From: an uncultured Prevotellaceae bacterium
Lineage (GTDB): Bacteria; Bacteroidota; Bacteroidia; Bacteroidales; Bacteroidaceae
DNA length: 41,507 nucleotides
Direction: 5' to 3'
Assembly (NCBI GenBank): GCA_946406555.1
Contig: CAMJLB010000007.1
Span: 1 to 41,507, forward strand
A model generated the notes under the pieces. It did not search any database. It saw only the letters and a list, made by a program, of their open reading frames with translations, and was not told the DNA's origin. The position numbers and the translations under genes are program-made. Below, piece by piece: positions 27,201-34,617 of the stretch (position 1 is its first letter; every line of letters begins with the position of its first letter).

Positions 27201-29167
27201 ACGAGCTGGTTCACGGCATCGTCGTAGATTTCTTGGATTCTCCGGCTTCCCTGGCCCTTCTGCCCCTTCTCGGTGATGGGAGCCGTGAGGCAACGGTAGG
27301 GCAGTCCCATGAAGATGCCGTCGAGCCACACCTGATAGGCGTAGATGGCCTTGTGCCAATACACCTTGTCGGCCACGGTGCGTGGCTGCTCCTGCAGCTG
27401 CTTCATCATGGTCTGCATGGCCTTCAGGTTCTTGGCTTCCGGCCAGTGCTGATACATGCGGGTGACGAAATGGCCGGTGCGAATGTTGTCGAGGTTGTAG
27501 TCCAGCAGGTTATAGCCCCGTATCTCTCCCTTCACGTTGATCATCGTGTCGGTGTAGAGCTTGCAGTAGTCCAGAATCTTCTGGTCGCCGTAGCGCAGGT
27601 AGGTGTCGAGCATGCCCTCGAGCTCGATGCCCATCACGTAGCTCCACTTGGGTTTCTTTGCGAAGTCGAGCATATAGCTCTGCGGCGTGCGCTGCATCTC
27701 GCTGTAGGTCATCCATTGCGAATAGTGCTTGTAGGGCTTCTCGATGAGTGCGAGGCCGCCGTTGATGAACAGGCGGTCGAAGCGCACGTCGCGCATCTTG
27801 CCGCTCATGAAGTTTCCTTCCTTCACGCCATTGAAATGGCAGTCTTTCACGTTGATGTCGTAGACGTAAGTGTCTTCTTCCAGTCCGATGATCTGCACGC
27901 CGTATTTCGACTGCCCGCTGGTGATGTTCTCGATGTTCACGTTGCGCACGGTGGGGTAGAAGCCCCGGCAGCAAATCTCGTTGTGCTCGTAGTCGAGGTT
28001 GATTTTGAGCACGCTCTCCTTGCACACGCCCACCTTGATGTTGCGGGCGTTGATATTTTCGATGATACCTCCGCGGCACGAGTTCGTTTTTATGCGAATG
28101 ACGCGCTCCAGGTGTGGCGAGTCCATCACGCAGTCGTGGGCGAACACGTTTTGGCAACCGCCGCTGATTTCAGAGCCGATGACCACGCCACCGTGTCCGT
28201 TTTTCATCTCGCAGTTGCGTATGATGATGTTCTTCGACGGCATGTTTCGTTCGCGTCCGTCACGGTTTCGCCCGCTCTTGATGGCAATGCAGTCGTCGCC
28301 GGTGTTGAAGAAGCAGTCTTCTATGAGCACGCGGTCGCAGCACTCCGGGTCGCAGCCGTCGCCGTTGGGCCCGCTGTTGATCATCTTCACCCGTCGCACG
28401 GTGACGTCGGTAGAGTGCAGGGGGTGTATGACCCAGAAGGGCGAGTTGAGCAGGGTGACGTCTTCCAGTAGTATGCGCTGACAGTTGTTCAGGTTCACCA
28501 GCTGAGGCCGCAGCCCGTCTTTGGGTCCGAACACGCGCTCTGGCGAGCGTTCGCCTTTCTCGTTGTAGAGGGGGATGCCGTCTTCTCCGTTTTGCAATAG
28601 CCGAGGCCGGGCCTCCGTCTTCTGCGTGACCATGCCCTCTTTCCACCCGAACTTGGGCGCACCGCACCACGGCCACCATGTCTGGTTGGAGCCGCCGCCG
28701 TCGATGGTTCCCCGTCCGGTGATGGCGATGTCGGTGGCTTTGAAGGCATAGACGCATGGCGAGAGGTTGAAGCATTCGAGTCCTTCCCACGATGTCTCTA
28801 CGATGGGGTAGAGGTCTGGCTCGAAGGCGAAGTGGAGCACGGCCCCTTCCTCTACATGCAGGCAGACATGGCTCTTCAGCTCGATGGCCCCTGTCGTGAA
28901 GGTCTGTCCGGCAGGCACCACCACGCGGCCACCGCCCTTCTTGGCACATTTGTCGATGGCCTTCTGAATGGCTTGCTGATTCTGGGCCGCCGTAGCCGTT
29001 GGCTTGGCACCAAACTTGGTGATGGGATAGTCCTTTCCACTGATTTGTGGCGCCTGGATGCTCTGCTCAATCTGGCGGTAGAGAGCCTCGTCCCACTCCT
29101 TGGCATGCAGGGAGAGTGCTGGCAACAGGAGCATGGTGAGAATTAGTCTCAGCATTGATTTCGTCAT
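24245..29167 (-). CDS. Triple-domain pectinase: GH28 + GH105 + unassigned hydrolase-like module
   Basis: A 1,640-residue secreted protein starting at ATG 29167 (signal MTKSMLRLILTMLLLPALSLHA); the 24 codons upstream overlap the leader and promoter. Residues about 45-480 are a GH28 polygalacturonase: NGDG with D270, TGDD with D291/D292, GHGG with H325 and RIK with R358/K360. Residues about 490-890 are a GH105 unsaturated galacturonyl hydrolase: VWLDG with D616, and HCWGRAQGW. From about 895 (SRNNPKITKADPLASLTVGNG) to the end is a third module with GLTYNSWFGRPHLEMTWWH, probably an (alpha/alpha)6-type glycosidase; I do not assign its family. Fusing an endo/exo-polygalacturonase with the hydrolase that trims unsaturated products suggests sequential processing of pectin. 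Three in-frame palindromic repeats interrupt the third module. The gene heads an operon with the PL1 lyase. Confidence 0.85.
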   Translation of the reverse strand: MTKSMLRLILTMLLLPALSLHAKEWDEALYRQIEQSIQAPQISGKDYPITKFGAKPTATAAQNQQAIQKAIDKCAKKGGGRVVVPAGQTFTTGAIELKSHVCLHVEEGAVLHFAFEPDLYPIVETSWEGLECFNLSPCVYAFKATDIAITGRGTIDGGGSNQTWWPWCGAPKFGWKEGMVTQKTEARPRLLQNGEDGIPLYNEKGERSPERVFGPKDGLRPQLVNLNNCQRILLEDVTLLNSPFWVIHPLHSTDVTVRRVKMINSGPNGDGCDPECCDRVLIEDCFFNTGDDCIAIKSGRNRDGRERNMPSKNIIIRNCEMKNGHGGVVIGSEISGGCQNVFAHDCVMDSPHLERVIRIKTNSCRGGIIENINARNIKVGVCKESVLKINLDYEHNEICCRGFYPTVRNVNIENITSGQSKYGVQIIGLEEDTYVYDINVKDCHFNGVKEGNFMSGKMRDVRFDRLFINGGLALIEKPYKHYSQWMTYSEMQRTPQSYMLDFAKKPKWSYVMGIELEGMLDTYLRYGDQKILDYCKLYTDTMINVKGEIRGYNLLDYNLDNIRTGHFVTRMYQHWPEAKNLKAMQTMMKQLQEQPRTVADKVYWHKAIYAYQVWLDGIFMGLPYRCLTAPITEKGQKGQGSRRIQEIYDDAVNQLVTTYNRTLDPNTGLNRHAYDENRNMFWADRLTGLSQHCWGRAQGWFTMALIEVLDALPEDYARRNEVIDLLRKDLDAVIKWQDKATGVWYQVMDQPGREGNYLESTCSSMFAYALLKAYRKGYLGTKYREAGIKAYRGIINNFIRVNEDKTISLTQCCAVAGLGPGISPQVEAALKKINPKAKAKESKNRDGSYAYYLSEPIRDNDAKGLGPFIWASLEMEQMGYTTDNVMQKIDRQAVLSRNNPKITKADPLASLTVGNGHFATTVDVTGLQSYPADYEAGIPLTAMSDWGWHSFPNTHQLKPAETQKTFDLGHGHPEVYAIENKKRKAVPVGRHSMAAVPVGSDSIAASRRIAATEYFRVNPHRLNLGIIGLDMKHADGKPVALSDLKAIDQELKLYDGVIESRFVADGTPVDVTTAALQNKDAVLYRIKSQLLKDRRATVAIRLPYPTGKHADAATDLTKPHRHASRIMSSGTNFATIEHQLDTTRYFLTLSWQGDAHLQECDRHYFELSTTSDVLAFEAEYSSASPISVGRDFIAASPTSSTSPTIPPTLVFDQSLRSVLKAWNRWWQEGAFADFGACTDPRAPELERRVVLSQYLTQVNCANSTPPQETGLTYNSWFGRPHLEMTWWHMVDFALWSRPKTVATVLDWYNRVAYPEARAIAQRQGFSGIRWMKMTDPWAGEAPSNTGSFLVWQQPHYIYMAEEMYRANPTPETLKKYARLVEETAEFMASFASYDSKTRRFFLQGETAMQESMSKDFSFNHPFELAYWHYGLSVAQQWRERQGLQRHAQWDKIINSLSSLPEANGIYTAGLPKGNTKALKSFDPFDTVGGGAKAVSNETFTEKCRNDHPAVLGACGLLPHTPLYKEDTMQRTLDWVMQHWNWATTWGWDYGMVAMAAARLGQPDVALQALLIDTQKNTYLKNGHNFQTADRLRLYLPGNGALLTAVAMMLAGWDGCTQGLTPGFPNDGRWNVRWEGLKRMQ
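25584..25608 (-). repeat. In-frame palindromic repeat, copy 1
   Basis: The stem GCCGCGAT / ATCGCGGC (8 bp) flanks AAA and is followed by CCACAG. On the coding strand it encodes VGRDFIAA. It lies within a low-complexity insertion (ASPTSSTSPTIPP) of the third pectinase module. Confidence 0.75.
26155..26213 (-). repeat. In-frame palindromic repeats, copies 2 and 3 in tandem
   Basis: Copy 2 is GCAGCGAT-gga-ATCGCTGC then CCACAGGGAC (26155-26183). Copy 3 is GCCGCCAT-aga-ATGGCGAC then CCACAGGGAC (26185-26213), with one stem mismatch. The 30-bp pitch equals ten codons. On the coding strand they encode VPVGRHSMAA and VPVGSDSIAA. Confidence 0.8.
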
Positions 29168-29207
29168 AACGGAATAATAGTAAATTAGTCTAAGTTGCAA
29201 TGAGATT

Positions 29208-29240
29208 GCAAAAATACGGAAAAAAACTGAAACCGCCAAA
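29208..29240 (-). promoter_or_regulatory. Promoter of the GH28-GH105 / PL1 operon
   Basis: On the minus strand -33 TTTG (29240-29237) and -7 TATTTTTGC (29216-29208) are separated by exactly 20 bp, a full consensus match. Transcription would start near 29201, giving a leader of about 33 nt to ATG 29167. Confidence 0.82.
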
Positions 29241-29311
29241 TGTTGAGCGGTTTAATCTCGCCTTACCACGCGAGTCGCTCCCGAAATAGAATATTCATGC
29301 AAGGAAGATTG

Positions 29312-29340
29312 AAAAAAAAGTGTGCCTGTTTCGGGCACAC
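29312..29340 (-). terminator. Terminator after rhaM
   Basis: On the minus strand GTGTGCC (29340-29334) pairs with GGCACAC (29326-29320) around a 7-nt loop, then eight T residues (29319-29312). It closes the GT2-rhaM transcript 11 nt after the rhaM stop and separates it from the pectinase promoter. Confidence 0.88.
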
Positions 29341-29350
29341 CCTTTGGTGG

Positions 29351-29671
29351 TTAGTCCATGTGGAAAAGTTCTGGCAGGGGGATCGTGACGGGCGAGTTGT
29401 CGGGGTTCACCTCCATGATGTCTGCCATCATGTCCCACCATTTCTGCGTGATGGGGTCTACGTTTTCGGTGTCTTGCGACGAGCCTTCCTTCGAACACTC
29501 CTGATAGGCAAAGAGAATGTTGGTGTCTTTGTCCCAGTAAATGCTGTAGTTGCCCACTCCCTGCTCTTTGATCATCTGCTTCAGTTCGGGCCAGATGGCG
29601 GCGTGGCGCTTGGCATACTCTTCCTCAAAGCCTGGCTTGAGAAACATTTTGAATGCGAATCTACGTGTCAT
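29351..29671 (-). CDS. rhaM: L-rhamnose mutarotase
   Basis: A 106-residue cytoplasmic enzyme that interconverts the alpha and beta anomers of L-rhamnose before isomerisation. Length and motifs match the RhaM family: EEEYAKRHAAIWPEL with the active-site histidine at H23, YSIYWDKDTNILFAY, and KWWDMMADIMEVNPDNSPV near the C-terminus. The ATG lies inside the 3' end of the upstream glycosyltransferase gene (11-bp overlap), so translation is likely coupled. No rhamnose isomerase, kinase or aldolase is visible here; the gene sits beside pectinases, consistent with use of rhamnose from rhamnogalacturonan. Confidence 0.93.
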   Translation of the reverse strand: MTRRFAFKMFLKPGFEEEYAKRHAAIWPELKQMIKEQGVGNYSIYWDKDTNILFAYQECSKEGSSQDTENVDPITQKWWDMMADIMEVNPDNSPVTIPLPELFHMD

Positions 29672-30572
29672 AGTCGTTTTGTTTTGTTGAATTGGTTAAT
29701 GATAGGAAATATCCTAATTTGTAGAGTTTGAAGATGGTGAGGCTGGGAGCATCTCCGCACAGGTGGCGCCGTTCTAATGAGCCGAAGACTCTGTGCCACA
29801 GCCTGATGGCCGCTTTCGTGATGCCCAGGTGCATGCCGTTGGTCAGCGTGAGCAGCGAGTTGTAGCCCCGTAGGTCTTTGCGGAATTGCCATAGCGTGCG
29901 TATGCCCTCTTCGGTTTTGGCCACGAAGCGGGCGTTGTCTTCGAAGATGCTGAAGCCTACCGGACAGTCGATGTGGTCGATGCCTATGCCCGCCTTGCGC
30001 AGCTGTTTGCCCAGGAGCACGTCTTCGTAGCCATAATGGCGGAAGCGCTCGTCGAAGGGGTGTGCCAGCATCAGGTCGCGCCGGATCATGAAGTTGGCCG
30101 TGTGGAAGTCGCGGTAGGGGCGCTTCCTCCGTTGCTCGGTGGTGTGGGCGGGTTCGGCCGCCTTTTCGTAGATGTAGCGCAGGTTCTTGCCGGCCGGCGC
30201 TTTGCCCACGATGTAGCCGCCATAGGCCACCTCCTGGGCGGCAGATTCCAGATAGGCGTGCAGGAAGTCGGGGCGCACGATGTCCATTTCGCAATCCTGA
30301 AAGAGCAGCCACTCGTATCGTGCCTGCTGGGCCAGGAAGTTGCGTATGGCAGCCCGGCCGCAGTTCTTCTTTCTTATTATATATCGGCAGTGGGGCAATG
30401 CTTCTATGGCCTTGTTGGCTTCTATACATTGCTGTTGGGACGAGCCGTCGTCGGCTACGATAATCTCGTAGCTCAACTGGCTTATGGCCTCTGCCTGCAG
30501 GCAGAGTTGCTCCACCTGCCGCGTGCAGTTGCCATTGTAGACGGGTATGAGAATCGACAGTTCGTGCTTCAT
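29661..30572 (-). CDS. GT-A glycosyltransferase (GT2 with galactosyltransferase-type C-terminal part)
   Basis: A 303-residue cytoplasmic glycosyltransferase. The opening LSILIPVYNG and IIVADDGSS are the nucleotide-binding start of GT2 enzymes; LFQDCEMD at about residue 90-97 serves in place of a DxD motif. RRDLMLAHPFDERF and YGYEDVLLGKQL around residues 165-190 match the GT7-type C-terminal segment in which the E-D pair helps catalysis. The gene runs 11 bp into rhaM. A -7 box 6 nt upstream of the ATG suggests a leaderless message. Substrate unknown; it could act in surface glycan assembly like the GT cluster farther right, from which it is separated by rpsP. Confidence 0.85.
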   Translation of the reverse strand: MKHELSILIPVYNGNCTRQVEQLCLQAEAISQLSYEIIVADDGSSQQQCIEANKAIEALPHCRYIIRKKNCGRAAIRNFLAQQARYEWLLFQDCEMDIVRPDFLHAYLESAAQEVAYGGYIVGKAPAGKNLRYIYEKAAEPAHTTEQRRKRPYRDFHTANFMIRRDLMLAHPFDERFRHYGYEDVLLGKQLRKAGIGIDHIDCPVGFSIFEDNARFVAKTEEGIRTLWQFRKDLRGYNSLLTLTNGMHLGITKAAIRLWHRVFGSLERRHLCGDAPSLTIFKLYKLGYFLSLTNSTKQNDYDT

Positions 30573-30578
30573 CAGGGC

Positions 30579-30587
30579 ACAAAATTA
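30579..30587 (-). promoter_or_regulatory. -7 box of the GT2-rhaM operon
   Basis: On the minus strand this reads TAATTTTGT, a perfect TAnnTTTG match ending 6 nt before the ATG at 30572, implying a leaderless or nearly leaderless transcript. The -33 site is weak (TGTT at the 20-bp spacing). Confidence 0.6.
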
Positions 30588-30705
30588 CTTAAAAGTTTGA
30601 AGTTTTAAACAGTGAGTTAGGAGTTTTTATCGCAAAAAACTATAAAAAGCGTTAAAAGGCATGGTGCTGCATCTTGCTTTCTGCTTTAAGCTCTTGTTTT
30701 TTTAC

Positions 30706-30714
30706 TACCTTTGC
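30706..30714 (+). promoter_or_regulatory. -7 box of the rpsP promoter
   Basis: TACCTTTGC is a perfect -7 element 65 nt before the rpsP ATG. The -33 region is poor. The predicted leader is about 59 nt and A-rich near the start codon. Confidence 0.65.
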
Positions 30715-30779
30715 AGCCGCTATTACGAGATAGTAGCATGAAATTCAAAATTTAACAAACAAAAACATTACAAAACAAC

Positions 30780-31313
30780 ATGGCAACAAAAATCAGACTG
30801 CAGCGCGGTGGCCGTAAGGGCTATGCTTTCTACAGCATCGTAATCGCCGACGCTCGTGCACCACGTGATGGTCGTTTCACTGAAAAGATTGGTTCTTACA
30901 ATCCTAACACCAATCCTGCCACGGTAGACTTGAATTTCGACCGTGCACTCTACTGGATAGAGGTAGGCGCCCAGCCCACCGATACCGTTCGCAACATCCT
31001 CAGCCGTGAGGGCGTTTACCTGATGAAGCACCTGAAGGGTGGCGTGAAGAAGGGCGCTTTCGACGAGGCTGCTGCCCAGAAGAAGTTCGATGCATGGAAG
31101 GCCGACAAGCAGAAGGGCCTGGAGAAGATTGCAGCCGAGGAGGCAAAGGCAAAGAAAGATGCCGCTGCCAAGGCTCTCGCTGAGGAGAAGAAGGTGAACG
31201 AGGCAATTGCCAAGAAGGTGGCCGAGAAGAAGGCCGCTGCCGAGGCTGCCGCCGCTGAAGCCGCTGCTCAGGCTGAGGCTCCCGCCGCTGAAGAGGCTCC
31301 TGCCGAGGCTTGA
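30780..31313 (+). CDS. rpsP: 30S ribosomal protein S16 with long Ala/Lys/Glu extension
   Basis: A component of the small ribosomal subunit. Residues 1 to about 85 are a standard S16: [35 protein letters not shown] and [17 protein letters not shown]. Typical S16 has 80-90 residues; this one has 177. The extra 90 residues are a highly charged, alanine-rich segment (repeats of [14 protein letters not shown] and [13 protein letters not shown]), predicted to be a long helix, ending in a proline-containing acidic tail ([12 protein letters not shown]). Extended S16 proteins are common in Bacteroidetes. The gene stands alone with its own promoter, not in the trmD/rplS operon typical of other phyla, and is followed by a long inverted repeat. 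Confidence 0.96.
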   Translation: MATKIRLQRGGRKGYAFYSIVIADARAPRDGRFTEKIGSYNPNTNPATVDLNFDRALYWIEVGAQPTDTVRNILSREGVYLMKHLKGGVKKGAFDEAAAQKKFDAWKADKQKGLEKIAAEEAKAKKDAAAKALAEEKKVNEAIAKKVAEKKAAAEAAAAEAAAQAEAPAAEEAPAEA

Positions 31314-31316
31314 TTT

Positions 31317-31410
31317 AGTGAAGAGTGAAAAGTGAAGAGTGAAGAATTTGCTACCGCCAAAGATGGGAGGCCGTAGGCAATTCTTCACTCTTCATTTTTT
31401 ACTCTTCACT
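31317..31410 (+). terminator. Long inverted repeat after rpsP (terminator or extragenic palindrome)
   Basis: The arms 31317-31348 and 31379-31410 are inverted repeats of 32 bp with two mismatches, built of agtgaagagtgaa-type units. The 30-nt loop can pair further (GCTAC...GTAGG). The right arm is rich in T. It begins 3 nt after the rpsP stop and ends 31 nt before the GT4 start, so it may end the rpsP message. The simple composition and perfect symmetry also fit a dispersed palindromic repeat. Confidence 0.7.
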
Positions 31411-31441
31411 CTTCACTTTTTACTTTTCACTTTTCAATGCC

Positions 31442-32605
31442 ATGCACATCGTAGAGATACCATCTTTTTTCCCCCCTTATGGCGGCGAGTTCTGTCTGGA
31501 ACAGGCTGGCGCCTTGCAGCGGCGGGGGCATCAGGTAGGTATTGTGAGCAATGTGCAGCTGTCGGTGAAGCGCAGCCTGCCGGCATATTTTTCCCTGCCT
31601 TATGGCAGGCAGTGGGACGAGCGTGAAGGCATGCCGCTCTACTATGGCTATCAGCGGGGCGTGCCTCGCGTGATACGATTCAATGTGCATCGTTGGGTGA
31701 CCATTGTGAGAAGTATGTTTGGGCAGTATGTTGCCCGACACGGCAAGCCCGACGTGCTGCACGCCCACTGTGCCAAATGGGCGGGCTATGCTGCGATGCT
31801 CCTTGGACGAGAGTGGCACATACCCTATGTGATTACCGAGCACATGCCCTTGTGGAACTATCAGGAAGAGTTCGGCCCCGCTCCCAGCAAAGCGTGGCAA
31901 GTGCCGCTGTTGCGCGAAGCCTACGAGCAGGCCGCCTGCGTGATAGGCGTTTCCGAGGAACTGCAAGATGACCTTTCCTGCTATTTCGGGCGCAACTATC
32001 GGTATGCTTTCATCTCCAACCTTATCGACACCCGGTTCTATCACTATCAGCCAAGACAAAGGGCGGCGGGCGAACCCTTCCGTTTCGTATGTCCTGCCAT
32101 CTACACATGGCGCAAAGGCTACGATGTGCTATTGGCGGCCATGGGACGCATGCGGCACAGCCATGTAGAGCTGCACGTAGCCGGCAGCGGAACCGACGGC
32201 AAAGCCTTTCGCCACTTGCTCGATGGCAGCACGGTGGCAGGCAGGGTGACGGTGCATGGCGCACTCGACAAGACACAGATGCGCGACCTGCTATGGCGGT
32301 GCCATGCGGTGGCGCTGGCCACCCGTGGTGAGGTGCAGCCGCTTTCGCTGCTCGAGGCCATGAGCACGGGCATCCCCTATGTGTCGACGCAGGCAGTGCC
32401 CCGTTGCGAACGGTGTGAAGGCACGCGTGTGGTTCCTGTCGACGATGTCGAGGCTTTTGCTGCGGCCATGGACGCAATCGTCGACGATTCGGCCGTCGAC
32501 GGCAAAGCCATCTCCGAATGGGTGAAGCGCATGGCTTCGGAAGAGATTGTGGCTGCGCAGATAGAATCGGTGTTGCAGGCGGCTGTCAGTGCTTCAGCCC
32601 GATGA
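31442..32605 (+). CDS. Glycosyltransferase family 4
   Basis: A 387-residue GT-B-fold retaining glycosyltransferase. The N-terminal half begins MHIVEIPSFFPPYGGEF, the usual acceptor-domain start, and includes DVLHAHCAKWAGY and YVITEHM. The donor domain shows NLIDTRFY, CPAIYTWRKGYDVLLAAM, LHVAGSGTDG and the E-x7-E type motif EVQPLSLLEAMSTGIPYVST near residues 297-316, where the nucleotide sugar binds. It lies 128 bp behind rpsP with a long inverted repeat between and no clear promoter of its own. Its 3' end overlaps the convergent GT2 gene by 20 bp. Probably adds a sugar to a surface polysaccharide made by the adjacent cluster; substrate unknown. Confidence 0.88.
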   Translation: MHIVEIPSFFPPYGGEFCLEQAGALQRRGHQVGIVSNVQLSVKRSLPAYFSLPYGRQWDEREGMPLYYGYQRGVPRVIRFNVHRWVTIVRSMFGQYVARHGKPDVLHAHCAKWAGYAAMLLGREWHIPYVITEHMPLWNYQEEFGPAPSKAWQVPLLREAYEQAACVIGVSEELQDDLSCYFGRNYRYAFISNLIDTRFYHYQPRQRAAGEPFRFVCPAIYTWRKGYDVLLAAMGRMRHSHVELHVAGSGTDGKAFRHLLDGSTVAGRVTVHGALDKTQMRDLLWRCHAVALATRGEVQPLSLLEAMSTGIPYVSTQAVPRCERCEGTRVVPVDDVEAFAAAMDAIVDDSAVDGKAISEWVKRMASEEIVAAQIESVLQAAVSASAR

Positions 32606-33581
32606 GTAGCCGGCGCAGGAACAGTGCCGTGCGCCATGTTGCCTTCCCACTGGTGACAGCGAGCACGAAAAGCGTCTTCTTGTCGGCGGCGATACCCAGT
32701 TTCTGTTGTAGGCAGAGCAGTTCGCTACGCAACTGCGGACTGTAGGCCCGGAAGGCGTGCATGGCCATTGCGAACAGGCGCTCTTGCAGATGCCGCTCCA
32801 CATGCTTGTTGTCGGGGCCGTAGCGAGAGGAAAGATAATGCACGAGCTGGGTGGTCTGGCAGACAAAGCGGAACTGGCGTGCTTCGTCTTTGTGAGACGA
32901 TACCGACTCGTGGTTCACGCTGTAGCTGAGCGTCACGTCGGGCAAGTAGGCTATTTGCCCTTGCCGCGCCAGCATGAAGGTGAGCGAGAGGTCTTCGCAA
33001 CCAAATTCCTTGTTGCGGAAGAGGTAGGTGTCTTCTTCGTATGCTTTCAGGAATGCCGCCTTCCTGTAGAGCGCGGTACACAGGTGTACCACGGGCAGGG
33101 TGGTCTGGGTGAGTATGGCCTCGAGCATGCTTCGGCCATCGACGAAAGCACTGGTAAAGCAGCGCTCGCTGTGCTTGCTGGTGTTGCCGGTGGCCTCGTC
33201 GTAGTAGAGCCAGTCGGTATGCACCATCGTCACGTCGTCGTGCTGTTCCAATATGCAGAGTTCTTTTTCCAGTTTCAGCGGGTCGGTCCAGAAGTCATCG
33301 CCGGCGCAGTCGGCAATATATTTCCCGCTGGCCTGTAGCAGACAGTCGAAGTAATTGTCTACCACCCCTTTGTTCCGTTCATTGGCAATCAAGACGATTT
33401 CTTGTGGGTGGCGCGAAGCATACTCCCTGCAAATGGCCAACGTGTTGTCGGTAGAGCAGTCTTCGCCTACAATGATTTCGATGGGCAGCCGGCATTGTTG
33501 CATGAGGATGGAGTCGAGTGCCCTTGCGATGGTGTGCTCTTGGTTGTAGGTGGTCATGATGACCGAGATCTTGTCTTCCAT
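32586..33581 (-). CDS. Glycosyltransferase family 2
   Basis: A 331-residue GT-A inverting glycosyltransferase. The start MEDKISVIMTTYNQE and IEIIVGEDCSTDNT are typical of GT2; the metal-binding D-x-D-like motif is CAGDDFWTD at about residues 93-101, and EDLSLTFMLARQG at about 195-207 supplies the likely base region. The C-terminal 90 residues are helical and basic and end near a hydrophobic segment (ALFLRRLLIGL) that may touch the membrane. It follows the previous GT2 gene with a 1-bp gap and is the last gene of the operon; its end overlaps the convergent GT4 gene. Confidence 0.9.
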   Translation of the reverse strand: MEDKISVIMTTYNQEHTIARALDSILMQQCRLPIEIIVGEDCSTDNTLAICREYASRHPQEIVLIANERNKGVVDNYFDCLLQASGKYIADCAGDDFWTDPLKLEKELCILEQHDDVTMVHTDWLYYDEATGNTSKHSERCFTSAFVDGRSMLEAILTQTTLPVVHLCTALYRKAAFLKAYEEDTYLFRNKEFGCEDLSLTFMLARQGQIAYLPDVTLSYSVNHESVSSHKDEARQFRFVCQTTQLVHYLSSRYGPDNKHVERHLQERLFAMAMHAFRAYSPQLRSELLCLQQKLGIAADKKTLFVLAVTSGKATWRTALFLRRLLIGLKH

Positions 33582-33582
33582 A

Positions 33583-34575
33583 TTATCTTTCGCGGCTGGA
33601 AAAGGGCAGTGTGCTGACGAGGAATCGCAGTCCTATGGTCGAATTGGTGGCGATGCGGAAAAGTTTATATTTCTTTGTGTAGTCGTGGTCGGGTAGGGGA
33701 AAGAGCCCCTTTTCCCTCAGCTCTTCGAGAAAAGTTTCCACCTTTTCGTATGATTTCGTCTGCATGATGACATTGTAGATAAGGTCCATCGTGAGTTGTG
33801 CCACCCTTCGCTGCAAGGCCATGCGCTCTACGATGGGCAGTGTCTCGCTCAGCGTGTTCAGTCGTATGATGATGTCTTTCATGTCGTTCTGTTTCTTCTC
33901 CTGCACTTCGGGGGTTGTCGTTGTGATGATGGAGTTGTTGCGCAGACGGTAGAAATAAGCCTGGGCAGTAGTGGCCAGTACCTGTTCGGCCCTGAGCATG
34001 AGCAGTGGGGTGAACTCTTCGTCTTCGTGGTAGATGCCGGGCGTGAATCGCAGCTGCCCCAGTATGGCCCGTCTGAACAGATAGCTGCACGCGCTGCCGT
34101 GCAGGTTGTTCCGTCGCATGTAGGCAGCGCCGTTCATCCGTTCTTCTGCGTCGGTGTAGCTTGTCGGCGATCCTTCGGTGCTTGTCATGCGAAACAGCAC
34201 CATGTCTATGTCGGTGTAGCGGGCTATGTCGAGGCAATGCTCGTAGGGTGACTGTATGAGATAGTCGTCGCCATCGATGAACTGCACATATTCGCCTGTA
34301 GCCATGCGCAGGGCGGTGTTGCGGGCCACGCTCAGTCCCTGGTTTCGCTGGCGAATGTAGATGATGTGGTCGGCCCTGTCGGCCAAGGCTTCGAGCGGGG
34401 CATGTGCCGAGCCGTCGTCGATGAGTATGATTTCGCGCTCAAAGGCGCGCAGCGAAAGGCATAGTATGCTGTCGATGCACTGGCAGAGCATGTCTGCAGG
34501 CAGGTTATAGCATGCAATGATAAAGCTGATCAGCGGGTGGCCGGTGTCTTGTGTCGTATGGTGTAAATGGTTCAT
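33583..34575 (-). CDS. Glycosyltransferase family 2
   Basis: A 330-residue GT2 enzyme. PLISFIIACYNLPADML and REIILIDDGSA form the nucleotide-binding part, QFIDGDDYLI (about residues 97-106) is the metal-binding D-x-D region, and YHEDEEFTPLLML near 190-200 supplies the E-D pair. The ATG at 34575 was chosen because the more upstream ATG at 34617 lies above a full consensus promoter (34582-34613). The predicted transcription start falls within a few nucleotides of 34575, so the message appears leaderless. It is followed after 1 bp by another GT2 gene. Substrate unknown; surface polysaccharide synthesis is inferred from the flippase neighbour. Confidence 0.88.
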   Translation of the reverse strand: MNHLHHTTQDTGHPLISFIIACYNLPADMLCQCIDSILCLSLRAFEREIILIDDGSAHAPLEALADRADHIIYIRQRNQGLSVARNTALRMATGEYVQFIDGDDYLIQSPYEHCLDIARYTDIDMVLFRMTSTEGSPTSYTDAEERMNGAAYMRRNNLHGSACSYLFRRAILGQLRFTPGIYHEDEEFTPLLMLRAEQVLATTAQAYFYRLRNNSIITTTTPEVQEKKQNDMKDIIIRLNTLSETLPIVERMALQRRVAQLTMDLIYNVIMQTKSYEKVETFLEELREKGLFPLPDHDYTKKYKLFRIATNSTIGLRFLVSTLPFSSRER

Positions 34576-34581
34576 CGGGCT

Positions 34582-34613
34582 GCAAAGGTAGGCATTTTTG
34601 TGTAGTTCACAAA
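34582..34613 (-). promoter_or_regulatory. Internal promoter for the two GT2 genes
   Basis: On the minus strand -33 TTTG (34613-34610) and -7 TACCTTTGC (34590-34582) are 19 bp apart. The -7 box ends 6 nt before the ATG at 34575. It sits directly upstream of the GT2 pair and immediately after the flippase stop codon, so this pair can be expressed independently of the flippase. Confidence 0.75.
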
Positions 34614-34617
34614 ACAA